Positions 1 to 7,645 of a stretch of 35,003 bases of DNA are shown in pieces. Position 1 is the stretch's first letter. Every line of letters begins with the position of its first letter. This DNA comes from Planctomicrobium piriforme (GTDB lineage: Bacteria > Planctomycetota > Planctomycetia > Planctomycetales > Planctomycetaceae). The stretch lies in NCBI GenBank assembly GCA_945860955.1, contig CAMATH010000088.1:1-35003 (forward strand), written 5' to 3'. The translations under genes were made by a program, and so were the position numbers. The notes under the pieces are model-generated. The model did not search any database. It was not told where the DNA came from and saw only the letters and a program-made list of their open reading frames with translations.

Positions 1-81
1 AAGCGACTGCGACCCCCGCACCCGAGACCGGATAATGGCAGCGGCCTGAGGCAACTTCTCCACCTCCGTAAACTCGCGCAC
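1..81 (-). CDS. Start of an unidentified gene, cut by the window edge
   Basis: On the minus strand a GTG codon at 79-81 directly follows an in-frame TGA (82-84) and opens a frame that stays open to the edge, 27 codons. The peptide begins MREFTEVEKLPQAAAIIRSR and looks like a real helical amino terminus rather than shadow sequence. A purine-rich GGAGGTGGAG lies just inside it, so a GTG six codons further in could also be the start. It has the same strand as the defence genes upstream. Too little is visible to assign a family. Confidence 0.35.
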   Translation of the reverse strand, partial: MREFTEVEKLPQAAAIIRSRVRGSQSL

Positions 82-142
82 TCAATCGACGCCTGCGACG
101 AGCGCCGCCGGACCGCGCGCCGACCGCGGGGTTATTGAGCAG

Positions 143-697
143 TTACAAATTGAGTACGAACACAATGCGATCCCGAGGAATGGCGGCGAATAGCTGCTTG
201 AATAACTGTCGACTTTCAGCGTGGCGTTGCGGAGTCGGATCCTCGGAGTCGTGAATCTTGTGCAGTATGCCCGCTCCATAAATGAATGCCTCGAACAGCT
301 TACGTCCGGTGCAGCCTTCCACCGATCCGGGAAATGGATTTTCTTCAAGCGTACGATGGAATCGGTCCAACTGGTACTCGATCCAGTTGCGGTGCGTCGG
401 TGAGTCGATGTGAGCGATGTATCGGTTGGCCACGTCTCGAAGCAGATGGTCAGAAGTGTTTGCAATGAACTGCCGGAAATAGACGGCGGCAAATAGAAAA
501 TCTTGGAGCTTAAGAAAAGACGAGCCGTCGCTTTCGGCCCACGAATTCGGCGACAAACTCCAGCGACTATCAAGAATCAGGTGATACACCTGGTAAGCAT
601 GCGCTACAATTTCAGAATTGCGGAGTGTCCACTTCGCCGGATTCTTGAGTTCCGGACACGGCAATTTCCAAATCGAATCAATGGTGTCAAAATCCAT
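143..697 (-). CDS. Hypothetical protein, 184 aa
   Basis: I do not recognise the family. The protein is 184 aa, soluble, mixed charge, rich in aromatic residues and predicted mostly helical; no signal peptide, membrane segment or catalytic motif stands out. It starts at ATG 695-697, 93 bp downstream of the metallopeptidase gene on the same strand, so it may be the last gene of the restriction-modification transcript. Its composition (many Arg, His, Phe, Tyr; little low-complexity sequence) supports real coding. A defence accessory role is only inferred from position. Confidence 0.6.
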   Translation of the reverse strand: MDFDTIDSIWKLPCPELKNPAKWTLRNSEIVAHAYQVYHLILDSRWSLSPNSWAESDGSSFLKLQDFLFAAVYFRQFIANTSDHLLRDVANRYIAHIDSPTHRNWIEYQLDRFHRTLEENPFPGSVEGCTGRKLFEAFIYGAGILHKIHDSEDPTPQRHAESRQLFKQLFAAIPRDRIVFVLNL

Positions 698-790
698 GGT
701 CTGAACCCGGCCGGGAACGCGTCTTGCGATATCGGGTGAAAGTTTACCAAGTCCGAATAGAACGGTGTCAACAGATCGTAATCACGGCCA

Positions 791-1507
791 TCAATACCCC
801 CACTCCTCGTGCCGCACCGGCAGCCGATTCAGCAGGTCCCGGTTTGACTTCCACCTCGGTAGGAACTGGTCCAGGATCGCGACGAACCGGGCGTTGTGCG
901 TTGGTTCCAGCAGGTGGGCCAATTCGTGGACGACGATGTACTCCAGGCACTCGCGGGGCTTCTTGGCAAGGTCGGTGTTGAGACGGATGGCGTGGGCCGT
1001 CGGGTTGCAGCTTCCCCATTTTGTTTTCATTCGCCGGACAAAAAACCGCTGGACCTTGACCCCCATCACCCCCTCCCACTTCGTAATCACGGGGACCGCC
1101 GCATCCCGAAGCTGCTGCCGGTACCACGACTCCAACAACTCCTGTTTCCTCTCCTGATCCCAGCCTGGACGAGTCCGAAAGATCATGTGGCGGGGGGTGA
1201 GCTCGACGGAGGCCGGGAAGTCTCCTTCCAGCACCTTCAGCAGATACCGCTGACCCCAGACGTAGTGACTCTCGCGATTCAAATACTCGCGCGGCGTCTC
1301 TCGCTCCTGTTCGACGATTTTTTTCTGCTGCTGTCGGATCCACCCCAGCTTGGCGATGGCGAACACGCGAATCGTGTCGAGGCTCAGTCGCGTCGGGGCG
1401 GCGATCGTCACCCGGCCGCTCGGCGGATGCACACTCAGGTGGATGTTCTTGATCTCCTTGCGGACGACGTCCACCGAGAGTTCACCCAGTTGGAGTTGCG
1501 CAGGCAT
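791..1507 (-). CDS. YgjP/DUF45-like (M48-type) zinc metallopeptidase
   Basis: A 238-aa protein of the YgjP-like/DUF45 family, frequently annotated as M48 family metallopeptidase. The zinc site is plain: HELAH at residues 194-198 with a third ligand His at 204 in the EPTHNARF context. The conserved KTKWGSC segment (161-167) before it is a hallmark of the family. No membrane segments, so it is cytoplasmic. Its ATG (1505-1507) shares the A with the hsdR stop TGA (1507-1509) in a TGATG arrangement, so it is probably translationally coupled to hsdR. Members of this family are often found beside type I restriction genes. The substrate is unknown; a link to restriction-subunit turnover would be inference. 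Confidence 0.9.
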   Translation of the reverse strand: MPAQLQLGELSVDVVRKEIKNIHLSVHPPSGRVTIAAPTRLSLDTIRVFAIAKLGWIRQQQKKIVEQERETPREYLNRESHYVWGQRYLLKVLEGDFPASVELTPRHMIFRTRPGWDQERKQELLESWYRQQLRDAAVPVITKWEGVMGVKVQRFFVRRMKTKWGSCNPTAHAIRLNTDLAKKPRECLEYIVVHELAHLLEPTHNARFVAILDQFLPRWKSNRDLLNRLPVRHEEWGY

Positions 1508-4500
1508 CAGTATTCCGCCTGCGCTTTGATGATCACGAAGATCCGCTCCACTTCCGACTGGTCGTTGCCCAGGAGCGGCAGCAGGGCGGCCTTGATCTGA
1601 TTCTCCTTCGCGATATTCCCCCGAAACGCATTCGGTCTCACCCGCCGGACTGTCGCATCAATTTGCAGAGCCAGGGCTTCATTGCCCCCCAAATTGTTGA
1701 ACAACGAGAGTTTGCCGGGTGTGTTCAACGCGGCGGGAGTGCCGTCGCTCCGTCCGGCATTGACGGGATCGATCACCGCGGTGGCAATCCATTTCAGGAA
1801 TTTTTCATAGGTGATTCGGGCGGCCTTGAGGTCGGCGAGAATCTCTGCCAGCAGCGCCGACATCCGATCGTAGAACGCCGGGTCGTTCAGATGCTCCTTC
1901 ATGATCTTGCTGCGGACGTTGTTTGCGATTGTCTCGGCGACCGCCACCGGATTGTCGGCGATCCCCGGCGGCAGGCTCGCGATCGCCTTGGCCAGTCCGC
2001 TTTTCACGATCAGTTCCAGCATGCCGATCTCGCCGAAGTGGGAGATCTTCCGTGGCTCGGCGGCCTCAATATACCTGTCGATCAGATGCCGCATGTCGGC
2101 CTCGTACGCCTTAAGGTCGATCGTCTCGCCGCTCGCCTGCCGAATGATCTCCCGCAGCGTGACGTAACGGTGAACATCCCGCTTGATCTGCGCGATGCGG
2201 CTCTCGGTATATCCCGCCTGCGGCAGATCGTCGGCAATGTTGGCGTACGCCCGCACGACCGCCGCCGTCGACTTGTAGAGCGCCGTCCGTTGCGGTTCGT
2301 GCGCCGCGAGATCATCCGCAATCTCGGTGTTGCCGCAGAAATACCGGATGTACTCCAATTCTCCCCTGGGAGGCGGCACAGGGTCGCAGAGCAGTTCGAC
2401 CGCCTCCAGCGCCTGATCGAGTCGCTCGCGCCCCTTCTTGAGCCGATCTTCCATCTGCACTTCGGGACTGCTCCCGCCAGCCGAGTGATCCAGCTCGGAA
2501 GTGTAAACCTGTAACGCCCCCGTCCCCTTCTCGTTCATCAGCTTTTTGCAGAGATCCTTGTAGTCGACGATGTATCCGTACATTTTGTCGTCGCCATCGA
2601 GCCGATTCGTGCGACAGATCGCGTGGAACAGCCCGTGATCCTGCATCGACTTGTCGATGTAGAGATAGGTACACGACGGGGCGTCGAAGCCGGTGAGCAG
2701 TTTGTCGACCACAATCAGCAATCGCATGCTGGCGGGCTGGACTTTGAACAGGGCCTTGGCCTGATCTTCGTAGGTCTCGGTCTTGGTCTTCTTCGGTTGG
2801 GCCTCGACGTTGGCCAATAGGGCAGTGTAGGTGTTGTACAAAAACTGCTTTTCCGTCTCGGTATTCGCTCCGGTCTCTTCCAGCGTCACATCCCTGGCCT
2901 GGGGGTTGTACGACGTGACCACCGCGCATTTTCCTGCCAGCGACGTTCTTTGAAACAGGCCGAAGTACTTGCACGCCTCATAGATGCTGGAGGCAACCAG
3001 AATCGCGTTTCCCCGTTGATTGTCCAGACGCTGTTTCACACCAAAATCGTGGACAATATCGCTTACGATCCGGTCCATTCGCGAGCGTGAACTCAGTACC
3101 TTCTGCATTGTCCCCCATTGTTCCCGCAGCGCCGCTTTCTTCCACTCGTTCAGCCCGCGGGTCTTGGCTTCGAACCAGGCGTCGATCCGTTCCGGCGAGC
3201 CGAGGCTCTGTTCGACATCGCGAGATTCGTAGACCAGGTCGAGCACCACCTCGTCGGCCACCGCCTCGTTGAACTTGTACGTGTGAATGTAGCCGCCGAA
3301 CACCTCGACCGTCGTCTTGTGGTCCTGCTTCAGCAGCGGAGTGCCGGTGAAGCCGATGAACACCGCCCCGGGCAACATCGCTTTCATCGTCTGGTGCAGC
3401 TTGCCCCCCTGCGTTCGATGGCATTCATCGATAAACACGAACAGTTCCCCGACCGCCGGACTGGGGCGGCGCTTCAAGTCGGCGATAAAGGCGTCGAAAT
3501 CGTCGACCCCCCGTCGACCAAACTTGTGGATCAGCGAGCAGAGCAAGCGTGGCTTCGCCTGCCCGAGCTGCGCCATGAGGTCGGCACCGCTGCTGGTGCG
3601 GTGCATCGATTCGCCGCCGTCGGCGAAGACCCGCTCGATCTGCTTGTCGAGTTCGTCGCGGTCGGTGAGGATCAGTACCCGGGCGTGGGGTTTGTTCTCC
3701 AGAATCCACTTGCCGAGCAGCACCATCACGATGCTTTTGCCGCTCCCCTGGGTGTGCCAGATGATGCCCCCCTGGCTTCTCCGAACGTGTTCCTGGGCCG
3801 CCTTGATTCCAAAGTACTGATGGACGCGCGGCAGCTTCTTTTGCCCGCCGTCGAACAGCACGAAATCGTGCATCAGTTCAATCAGCCGGTCTTTGCGGCA
3901 CATCTTCAGCAGATATTTGTCGAGCTTGAAACGGCTGTCGTCCGCTTCGTCTTCCTTCCATTTCAGGAAGTACTTTTCCTCCGTCCCGATTGTGCCGTAT
4001 CGCAGTCCCTCGGAATCATTGCCGGCGAAGACCACCTGCACCGTGGTGAAGAACCACTCGTTGAATTCCCGAAGCTGGTTGGAAAGCAACTGGCGGATTC
4101 CGTCGCCAATCGACGTGTGATGGTTCTTGAGTTCGATCACCCCGACCGCGATACCGTTGACGTACAGGACCAGATCGGGGCGGCGTTCCAGATTGCCGCG
4201 CAGCGTTACTTCCTCGGCGATGGCGAAATCATTTGCCTCGGGCTGGTCCCAGTCGATCAACCGCACCGACTCGGTCACCTGCCCTGCCTCGGTCTTCACC
4301 GGCACGCCGTACCGCAGCAGGCTGTAGACCGCGCGGTTGTTGTCGTAGAGATTGCGGTTGGCGTTGTCGGCTTCGGTCCGCAGCAGGTAGATGGCCCGGC
4401 GGATCTTGTCTGACGGGTATCCCGCCCGGGTGAGGTACGCCGCCAGCAGATCTTCGTCGATGTTGCTGTTGTTGTGCCGGTCCGACCGGTCGCCGAGATG

Positions 4501-4578
4501 GCGATAACCCAATTCGTCGCGGAACAGGGCGACGACGCGGTTTTGAGTCACGCGTTCTGGCTTGCCGATGGTGGTCAT
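1507..4578 (-). CDS. hsdR: Type I restriction enzyme, R (translocase/nuclease) subunit
   Basis: HsdR is the DNA-translocating and cleaving subunit of the HsdR-HsdM-HsdS complex. The protein is 1023 aa from the chosen ATG at 4576-4578; an upstream GTG-type extension of 41 residues is Arg-rich and unlike HsdR, so it was dropped. The N-terminal PD-(D/E)xK nuclease shows D135 and E149-x-K151 (VIELKNH). The SF2 motor follows with Walker A GSGKS (278-282), DECH box (384-387) and motif III TGT (411-413); a helical C-terminus completes the usual length. The frame is intact, so restriction would be functional if methylation and specificity subunits work. It is separated from hsdS by the nuclease gene, a repeat island and a toxin-antitoxin pair. 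Confidence 0.97.
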   Translation of the reverse strand: MTTIGKPERVTQNRVVALFRDELGYRHLGDRSDRHNNSNIDEDLLAAYLTRAGYPSDKIRRAIYLLRTEADNANRNLYDNNRAVYSLLRYGVPVKTEAGQVTESVRLIDWDQPEANDFAIAEEVTLRGNLERRPDLVLYVNGIAVGVIELKNHHTSIGDGIRQLLSNQLREFNEWFFTTVQVVFAGNDSEGLRYGTIGTEEKYFLKWKEDEADDSRFKLDKYLLKMCRKDRLIELMHDFVLFDGGQKKLPRVHQYFGIKAAQEHVRRSQGGIIWHTQGSGKSIVMVLLGKWILENKPHARVLILTDRDELDKQIERVFADGGESMHRTSSGADLMAQLGQAKPRLLCSLIHKFGRRGVDDFDAFIADLKRRPSPAVGELFVFIDECHRTQGGKLHQTMKAMLPGAVFIGFTGTPLLKQDHKTTVEVFGGYIHTYKFNEAVADEVVLDLVYESRDVEQSLGSPERIDAWFEAKTRGLNEWKKAALREQWGTMQKVLSSRSRMDRIVSDIVHDFGVKQRLDNQRGNAILVASSIYEACKYFGLFQRTSLAGKCAVVTSYNPQARDVTLEETGANTETEKQFLYNTYTALLANVEAQPKKTKTETYEDQAKALFKVQPASMRLLIVVDKLLTGFDAPSCTYLYIDKSMQDHGLFHAICRTNRLDGDDKMYGYIVDYKDLCKKLMNEKGTGALQVYTSELDHSAGGSSPEVQMEDRLKKGRERLDQALEAVELLCDPVPPPRGELEYIRYFCGNTEIADDLAAHEPQRTALYKSTAAVVRAYANIADDLPQAGYTESRIAQIKRDVHRYVTLREIIRQASGETIDLKAYEADMRHLIDRYIEAAEPRKISHFGEIGMLELIVKSGLAKAIASLPPGIADNPVAVAETIANNVRSKIMKEHLNDPAFYDRMSALLAEILADLKAARITYEKFLKWIATAVIDPVNAGRSDGTPAALNTPGKLSLFNNLGGNEALALQIDATVRRVRPNAFRGNIAKENQIKAALLPLLGNDQSEVERIFVIIKAQAEY

Positions 4579-4791
4579 ATCAAGGCATGATTGTCGGATT
4601 CTCGTATGTTGTCGAATCGCCGCTCGAGGTTGCCAGAGTGTGGCTCGAAGCGGCGAAGAGGCAAGCGCCCGCCGAGTCAATTGCGCAGGGCATACGAACA
4701 CGCGGGCTCACACTTTTCGGGAGCGACCAACGGGAGCGGGCCATCCCACCTTCGTGCGGCAGCACGAGCTGTGTCAAGAGCCGTGCCCTTG

Positions 4792-5229
4792 TTAGGGCCT
4801 GTACTCAGCAATTCCCATGCTGATCGCGGCGGCTTTGAGACGCTCGTCGAGAACTGCCATGGGCAATTTGAGCCGAATCGCCAGTTCGAGATAAGCGGCG
4901 TCGTACACCGAGAGCTGGTGCGACCGTGCCAACGACAGCGTATCCGACCAGGCACGGATGTCCGTCAGGTCGTCGACCTGCACCGGAAGTGCATCAAGGA
5001 GCGCGAGCCAGGTGGCCGTATCGGCCTGCGTACAGCGCTTGCGACGCTCGCCGACGAGCAGGGCGTTGGCGACCTCCAAACGCCACAGAGATGGCACATA
5101 GGCGTTCGTTTGGGCAAGAGAATCAAGGACTGCCTGGGGATACGGCGCACGTTCGTCGGGAAAACACCACGCCAACGTGACCGAACCATCCAGAACGAAG
5201 GGGGTGCTCTTGTGCTTCTTTGTATTCAT
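4792..5229 (-). CDS. PIN-domain toxin, VapC type
   Basis: A 145-aa PIN-domain ribonuclease. The acidic metal-binding residues are all present: D14 (VLDGS), E52 (RLEVANALL), D110 (VYDAAYLELA) and D128 (VLDERL). Known VapC toxins cut tRNA or rRNA when the antitoxin is lost; the target here cannot be read from sequence. It follows its Phd-type antitoxin by 26 bp on the same strand, with a GGGA about 7 nt before ATG 5227-5229. A 10-bp palindrome CCGACGTCGG (5242-5251) lies in the gap between the two genes. The pair sits inside the type I restriction locus, just upstream of hsdR. Confidence 0.9.
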   Translation of the reverse strand: MNTKKHKSTPFVLDGSVTLAWCFPDERAPYPQAVLDSLAQTNAYVPSLWRLEVANALLVGERRKRCTQADTATWLALLDALPVQVDDLTDIRAWSDTLSLARSHQLSVYDAAYLELAIRLKLPMAVLDERLKAAAISMGIAEYRP

Positions 5230-5255
5230 TTAAGAATCCCACCGACGTCGGGGTT

Positions 5256-5504
5256 TCAGAATCTGCGCCCTTCTTCAATCATCTCACGCGCAGTACTTCC
5301 GCCCAGAGTCAGCGCCTGAGCTCTGCTGTAGGCTTTCAGTTCGTCGATGATCTGGCGCACATCCACGGACTTTTCCTTTGAGGGTGGCGCGAGTACTGCC
5401 GCCGGCTTGCCACGGCGTGTAATCAGAATCTGTTTGCCCTTCTCGACCTGGTCGAGCAGTTCTGAAAGCCGGGTCCGCGCCTCGTCGAAGCCAATCGATT
5501 CCAT
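5256..5504 (-). CDS. Antitoxin of Phd/YefM type
   Basis: An 82-aa antitoxin. The N-terminal part (FDEARTRLSELLDQVEKGKQ, then LITRRGKPAAVL) is the classic Phd/YefM DNA-binding dimer fold; the C-terminal half (about residues 45-82) is the expected toxin-wrapping tail. ATG 5502-5504 is preferred over an ATG seven codons upstream because GGAGAG lies about 6 nt before it. It precedes the PIN toxin and presumably represses the shared promoter, as in the family; no operator could be assigned with confidence. It faces the repeat island at 5530-6720, which separates it from the nuclease gene. Confidence 0.88.
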   Translation of the reverse strand: MESIGFDEARTRLSELLDQVEKGKQILITRRGKPAAVLAPPSKEKSVDVRQIIDELKAYSRAQALTLGGSTAREMIEEGRRF

Positions 5505-5860
5505 CGTCGCTCTCCAGAAAGACATGTCGATACGAACAGTCTAACGAACGCCTGCGTGTGTCCACAACGCCTCTTGTCGCGGCAAATACTCCGCGGGGGA
5601 TCCGAGTTTTCTGCGGCGAAACGATTGGCATGGCGTTCGCACGAATCGTCACTGTATTCGACGTCGACAAACACCTCATCGCGCGGGCCATTCAACACGT
5701 GCCCGGCCACATGAAGAAAGGCGAACCCGATCATCTTCTGGAATTCGAGCCAGCCGGCCGACCGAAAATGAAGCGGGCCGGCGCAGCCCCAACGGGGCGG
5801 CATTCGATGGCCCAGCGGCTGTGTCGATCTGCGAGTGGCGTCCAAGGAGCTGACCATGCG
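5505..5860. other. Intergenic stretch upstream of the toxin-antitoxin pair
   Basis: No convincing gene. Open frames exist on both strands but lack family features and have repeat-derived composition. A short GC palindrome GCCCCAACGGGGC lies near 5786-5798, and a similar GCGCAGCCCC motif recurs near 6100. The antitoxin promoter should lie in the first 80 bp, but no clear -35/-10 pair could be assigned. Confidence 0.5.
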
Positions 5861-5861
5861 A

Positions 5862-6042
5862 CCCCCCCTACCCCCCCTTGCTAAGGGGGGGACGGTCGCT
5901 TCGCGACCGGGTGGCGTGCGCGCGATACCGGTCGTACGCAGCACGGTCGTACGCAGCACGGTCGCACATCACGCGTCGCCACACAGCACCGCCGCCGCCG
6001 CCGCAGGCGGCTCCCCCCCTTAGGAAGGGGGGGCGGGGGGGG
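5862..6042. repeat. C/G-tract element with inverted terminal hairpins
   Basis: The left end has seven Cs, TA, then a hairpin with arm CCCCCCCTT (5871-5879), loop GCT, arm AAGGGGGGG (5883-5891). The right end mirrors it: arm CCCCCCCTT (6013-6021), loop AGG, arm AAGGGGGGG (6025-6033), a C and eight Gs. The two ends are inverted copies of each other, giving a 181-bp REPIN- or MITE-like unit. Between them is a GGTCGC/GCGACC hairpin near 5894 and a short tandem repeat. No coding capacity is credible. Confidence 0.7.
5929..5964 (+). repeat. 15-bp tandem repeat, 2.4 copies
   Basis: CGGTCGTACGCAGCA occurs at 5929-5943 and again without change at 5944-5958, followed by a partial third unit CGGTCG. 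It lies inside the C/G-tract element. Exact identity of the two full units points to recent slippage. Confidence 0.8.
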
Positions 6043-6224
6043 CGCGTTGTCGTCGAATTTCGCGTCATCGCGCATCCAGCCCGTTCCATAACGCCAGGGC
6101 GCAGCCCCACGACGCGGCGGAGCACTGTGAATGTGATGCCCCAAACACATTCAGTCGCACCGGTGCGCGACCGGGAGGACGGGGGTACGATCAAAACATC
6201 GCCCCACATCGCTCCACGGTCCCC

Positions 6225-6608
6225 AGACCCCATCCGGCTCGCCCGGATGGTGAATCAGATCGGCAGCTAGAAGAATGCCCTCCCCCCCCCAAGTAAGACC
6301 CCATCCACCTCGTGTGGATTGGTGAATGAGATCCTCGCTCTGTCAGACAAGATCGGATTCAAAACACGCCTGGATCGCAAAGCGATTAGTCGCCAATCGT
6401 AAGAGGGAACGCGGGACACAATCATGCCTCGCAAATAGAGACCACATCGCCATCGGTACCGGTTAACTTGCTTACCGACGTCGTGCGTGGCAGACAGAGC
6501 GAAGATCTGATTCACCATCCACACGAGGTGGATGGGGTCTGGACCGCGTACTATGGTTTGGGGCTAGCCATCGATCTTTCTCCCCATCCGCTCAAGGCGG
6601 ATGGGGCC
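6225..6608. repeat. Composite nested palindromic element, copy 1
   Basis: Four related hairpin units of about 37 nt. Units at 6225-6261 and 6296-6333 read forward; units at 6504-6540 and 6572-6608 read in reverse. Each forward unit runs AGACCCC, stem, loop CTCGC or CTCGT, stem, GGTGAATSAGATC. Unit 1 has arms CCATCCGG and CCGGATGG; unit 2 ATCCAC and GTGGAT; unit 3 CCATCCAC and GTGGATGG; unit 4, more diverged, CCCCATCCGC and GCGGATGGGG. Outer units continue GATCG..GGCTA or similar (GATCGGCAGCTAGA, GATCGATGGCTAGC), inner units GATC..CGCTCTGTC. The centre (6334-6503) has no gene I can support. It lies between the nuclease gene and the toxin-antitoxin pair. Confidence 0.8.
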
Positions 6609-6640
6609 GTCGTCAACACCAGCCGCCAAACGGCTTTCCA

Positions 6641-6693
6641 AAAACCCCATCGGGTTCGAGTACTCCGTCGCGTTTTCAACCCCGTGGGGTTTT
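6641..6693 (-). terminator. Candidate terminator after the NucS-like gene
   Basis: AAAACCCCA (6641-6649) and TGGGGTTTT (6685-6693) are inverted copies, and AACCCCGTGGGGTT (6679-6692) can fold on itself. On the minus strand the distal arm ends in a run of five Ts, 30-80 nt past the nuclease stop codon. The long loop makes this only a plausible terminator. Confidence 0.4.
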
Positions 6694-6721
6694 CGATTCC
6701 GCAACGACGACGAAGCACATC

Positions 6722-7645
6722 TCACCCCTTCACCAACTTGAAGCTGACCGCATAGCGGTAGAAGACGATGCTCGGCACCATCGACAAGGCGCGGCGGATG
6801 CGCTGGTCGTCTTCGTGCGCGATGATCACCCCGAGTACGGTCTGGTCGTCCTCGGCCAATTCATCCTTCACGAAGCTCATGTACCGGAGAGTCTGGCCGA
6901 CCACGGCGTCGCTGGCTCGTCCCTTCTTGAGTTCTACGACCAGCAACCGCTTCGTGTCTTTGCTGATCGCCAGAATGTCGAGTGGGCCGGTGTCGGTCTG
7001 GTACTGTTGAGCCTTTTCGCCATCCACTTCGTAGATGTCGTACTCCTTGCCGAGTTCCGTGGTCGCCCAGTTCTTGACCAAGAACTCTTCCAGATGTTCT
7101 TCCAGCGCGAAGGCGGACGCGTCTTCAACAGTCGGATCTGTCGAAACCAGGGTGGGAGCGGCGGCACCACCGAGCAACTTCTCCAAATCATCCCGGTGCT
7201 GGGTAATGTTGCTGACCGTGCCAATGGACCCGGTGGAATTCCGTAGTGCCTCGCTCATCGCCTTTCGGTCAATGACGACATTGAGCCACGTCACGGGGCG
7301 GCGATGAAACAGAGTCTTCCCCGGGGCGTAGTAATAGTCTCCGTTGACCTCACCCACCCGGTACATTCCCGTGCCATCAGGACACAGCACGATATCTCCC
7401 TTCAAGATTCCCCGGGAGACCGTCCACAGCGCGCCGCACGCCAGTCCTGCCGCGATCTTGGACTTCTCGGGATGCGTGGCCAGAAAAACAGGAATGAATT
7501 CCTTGTTGAATGTCCGCCACTCATTCGGCAATTTCCCAGTGAGATCCTGGTTGATACCAAAGTCGGTGCCGATGAAGCCCCCTTGAAAGCACTCGGCAGC
7601 AAAGACACTCTGCTGCCCGAGCATCACGCGGTAGAAGTTTCTCAT
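6722..7645 (-). CDS. NucS/DUF91-like nuclease in the type I locus
   Basis: A 307-aa protein with a C-terminal PD-(D/E)xK domain of the NucS/DUF91 kind: a helix with LEEHLEEFLVKNW (181-193), D223 in GPLDIL, E238-x-K240 in VVELKKG, and Q251/Y255 in QTLRYM. The N-terminal half contains GDIVLCPDGTGMYRVGEV (83-100) followed by HRRPVTW (114-120), resembling the small beta domain that precedes nuclease domains in some Mrr-like restriction proteins. Its ATG (7643-7645) overlaps the hsdS stop in ATGA, so it is translated with hsdS. Role as an additional effector or DNA-end nuclease of the system is inferred. A repeat island follows it. Confidence 0.82.
   Translation of the reverse strand: MRNFYRVMLGQQSVFAAECFQGGFIGTDFGINQDLTGKLPNEWRTFNKEFIPVFLATHPEKSKIAAGLACGALWTVSRGILKGDIVLCPDGTGMYRVGEVNGDYYYAPGKTLFHRRPVTWLNVVIDRKAMSEALRNSTGSIGTVSNITQHRDDLEKLLGGAAAPTLVSTDPTVEDASAFALEEHLEEFLVKNWATTELGKEYDIYEVDGEKAQQYQTDTGPLDILAISKDTKRLLVVELKKGRASDAVVGQTLRYMSFVKDELAEDDQTVLGVIIAHEDDQRIRRALSMVPSIVFYRYAVSFKLVKG

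Noticed and set aside
3118-4413. Long plus-strand frame opposite hsdR
   Set aside because: It is a GC-driven shadow of a clearly conserved hsdR, with no family features of its own.
5423-6233. Protein-coding frames across the repeat island
   Set aside because: Frames on both strands are Pro/Gly/Arg-rich translations of C/G tracts and palindromes, with no domain or translation signal.
6225-6608. CRISPR array (about 37-nt repeats with about 34-nt spacers)
   Set aside because: Only two units per side, half of them inverted, stems differ between units, spacer edges are themselves conserved, and no cas gene is nearby.
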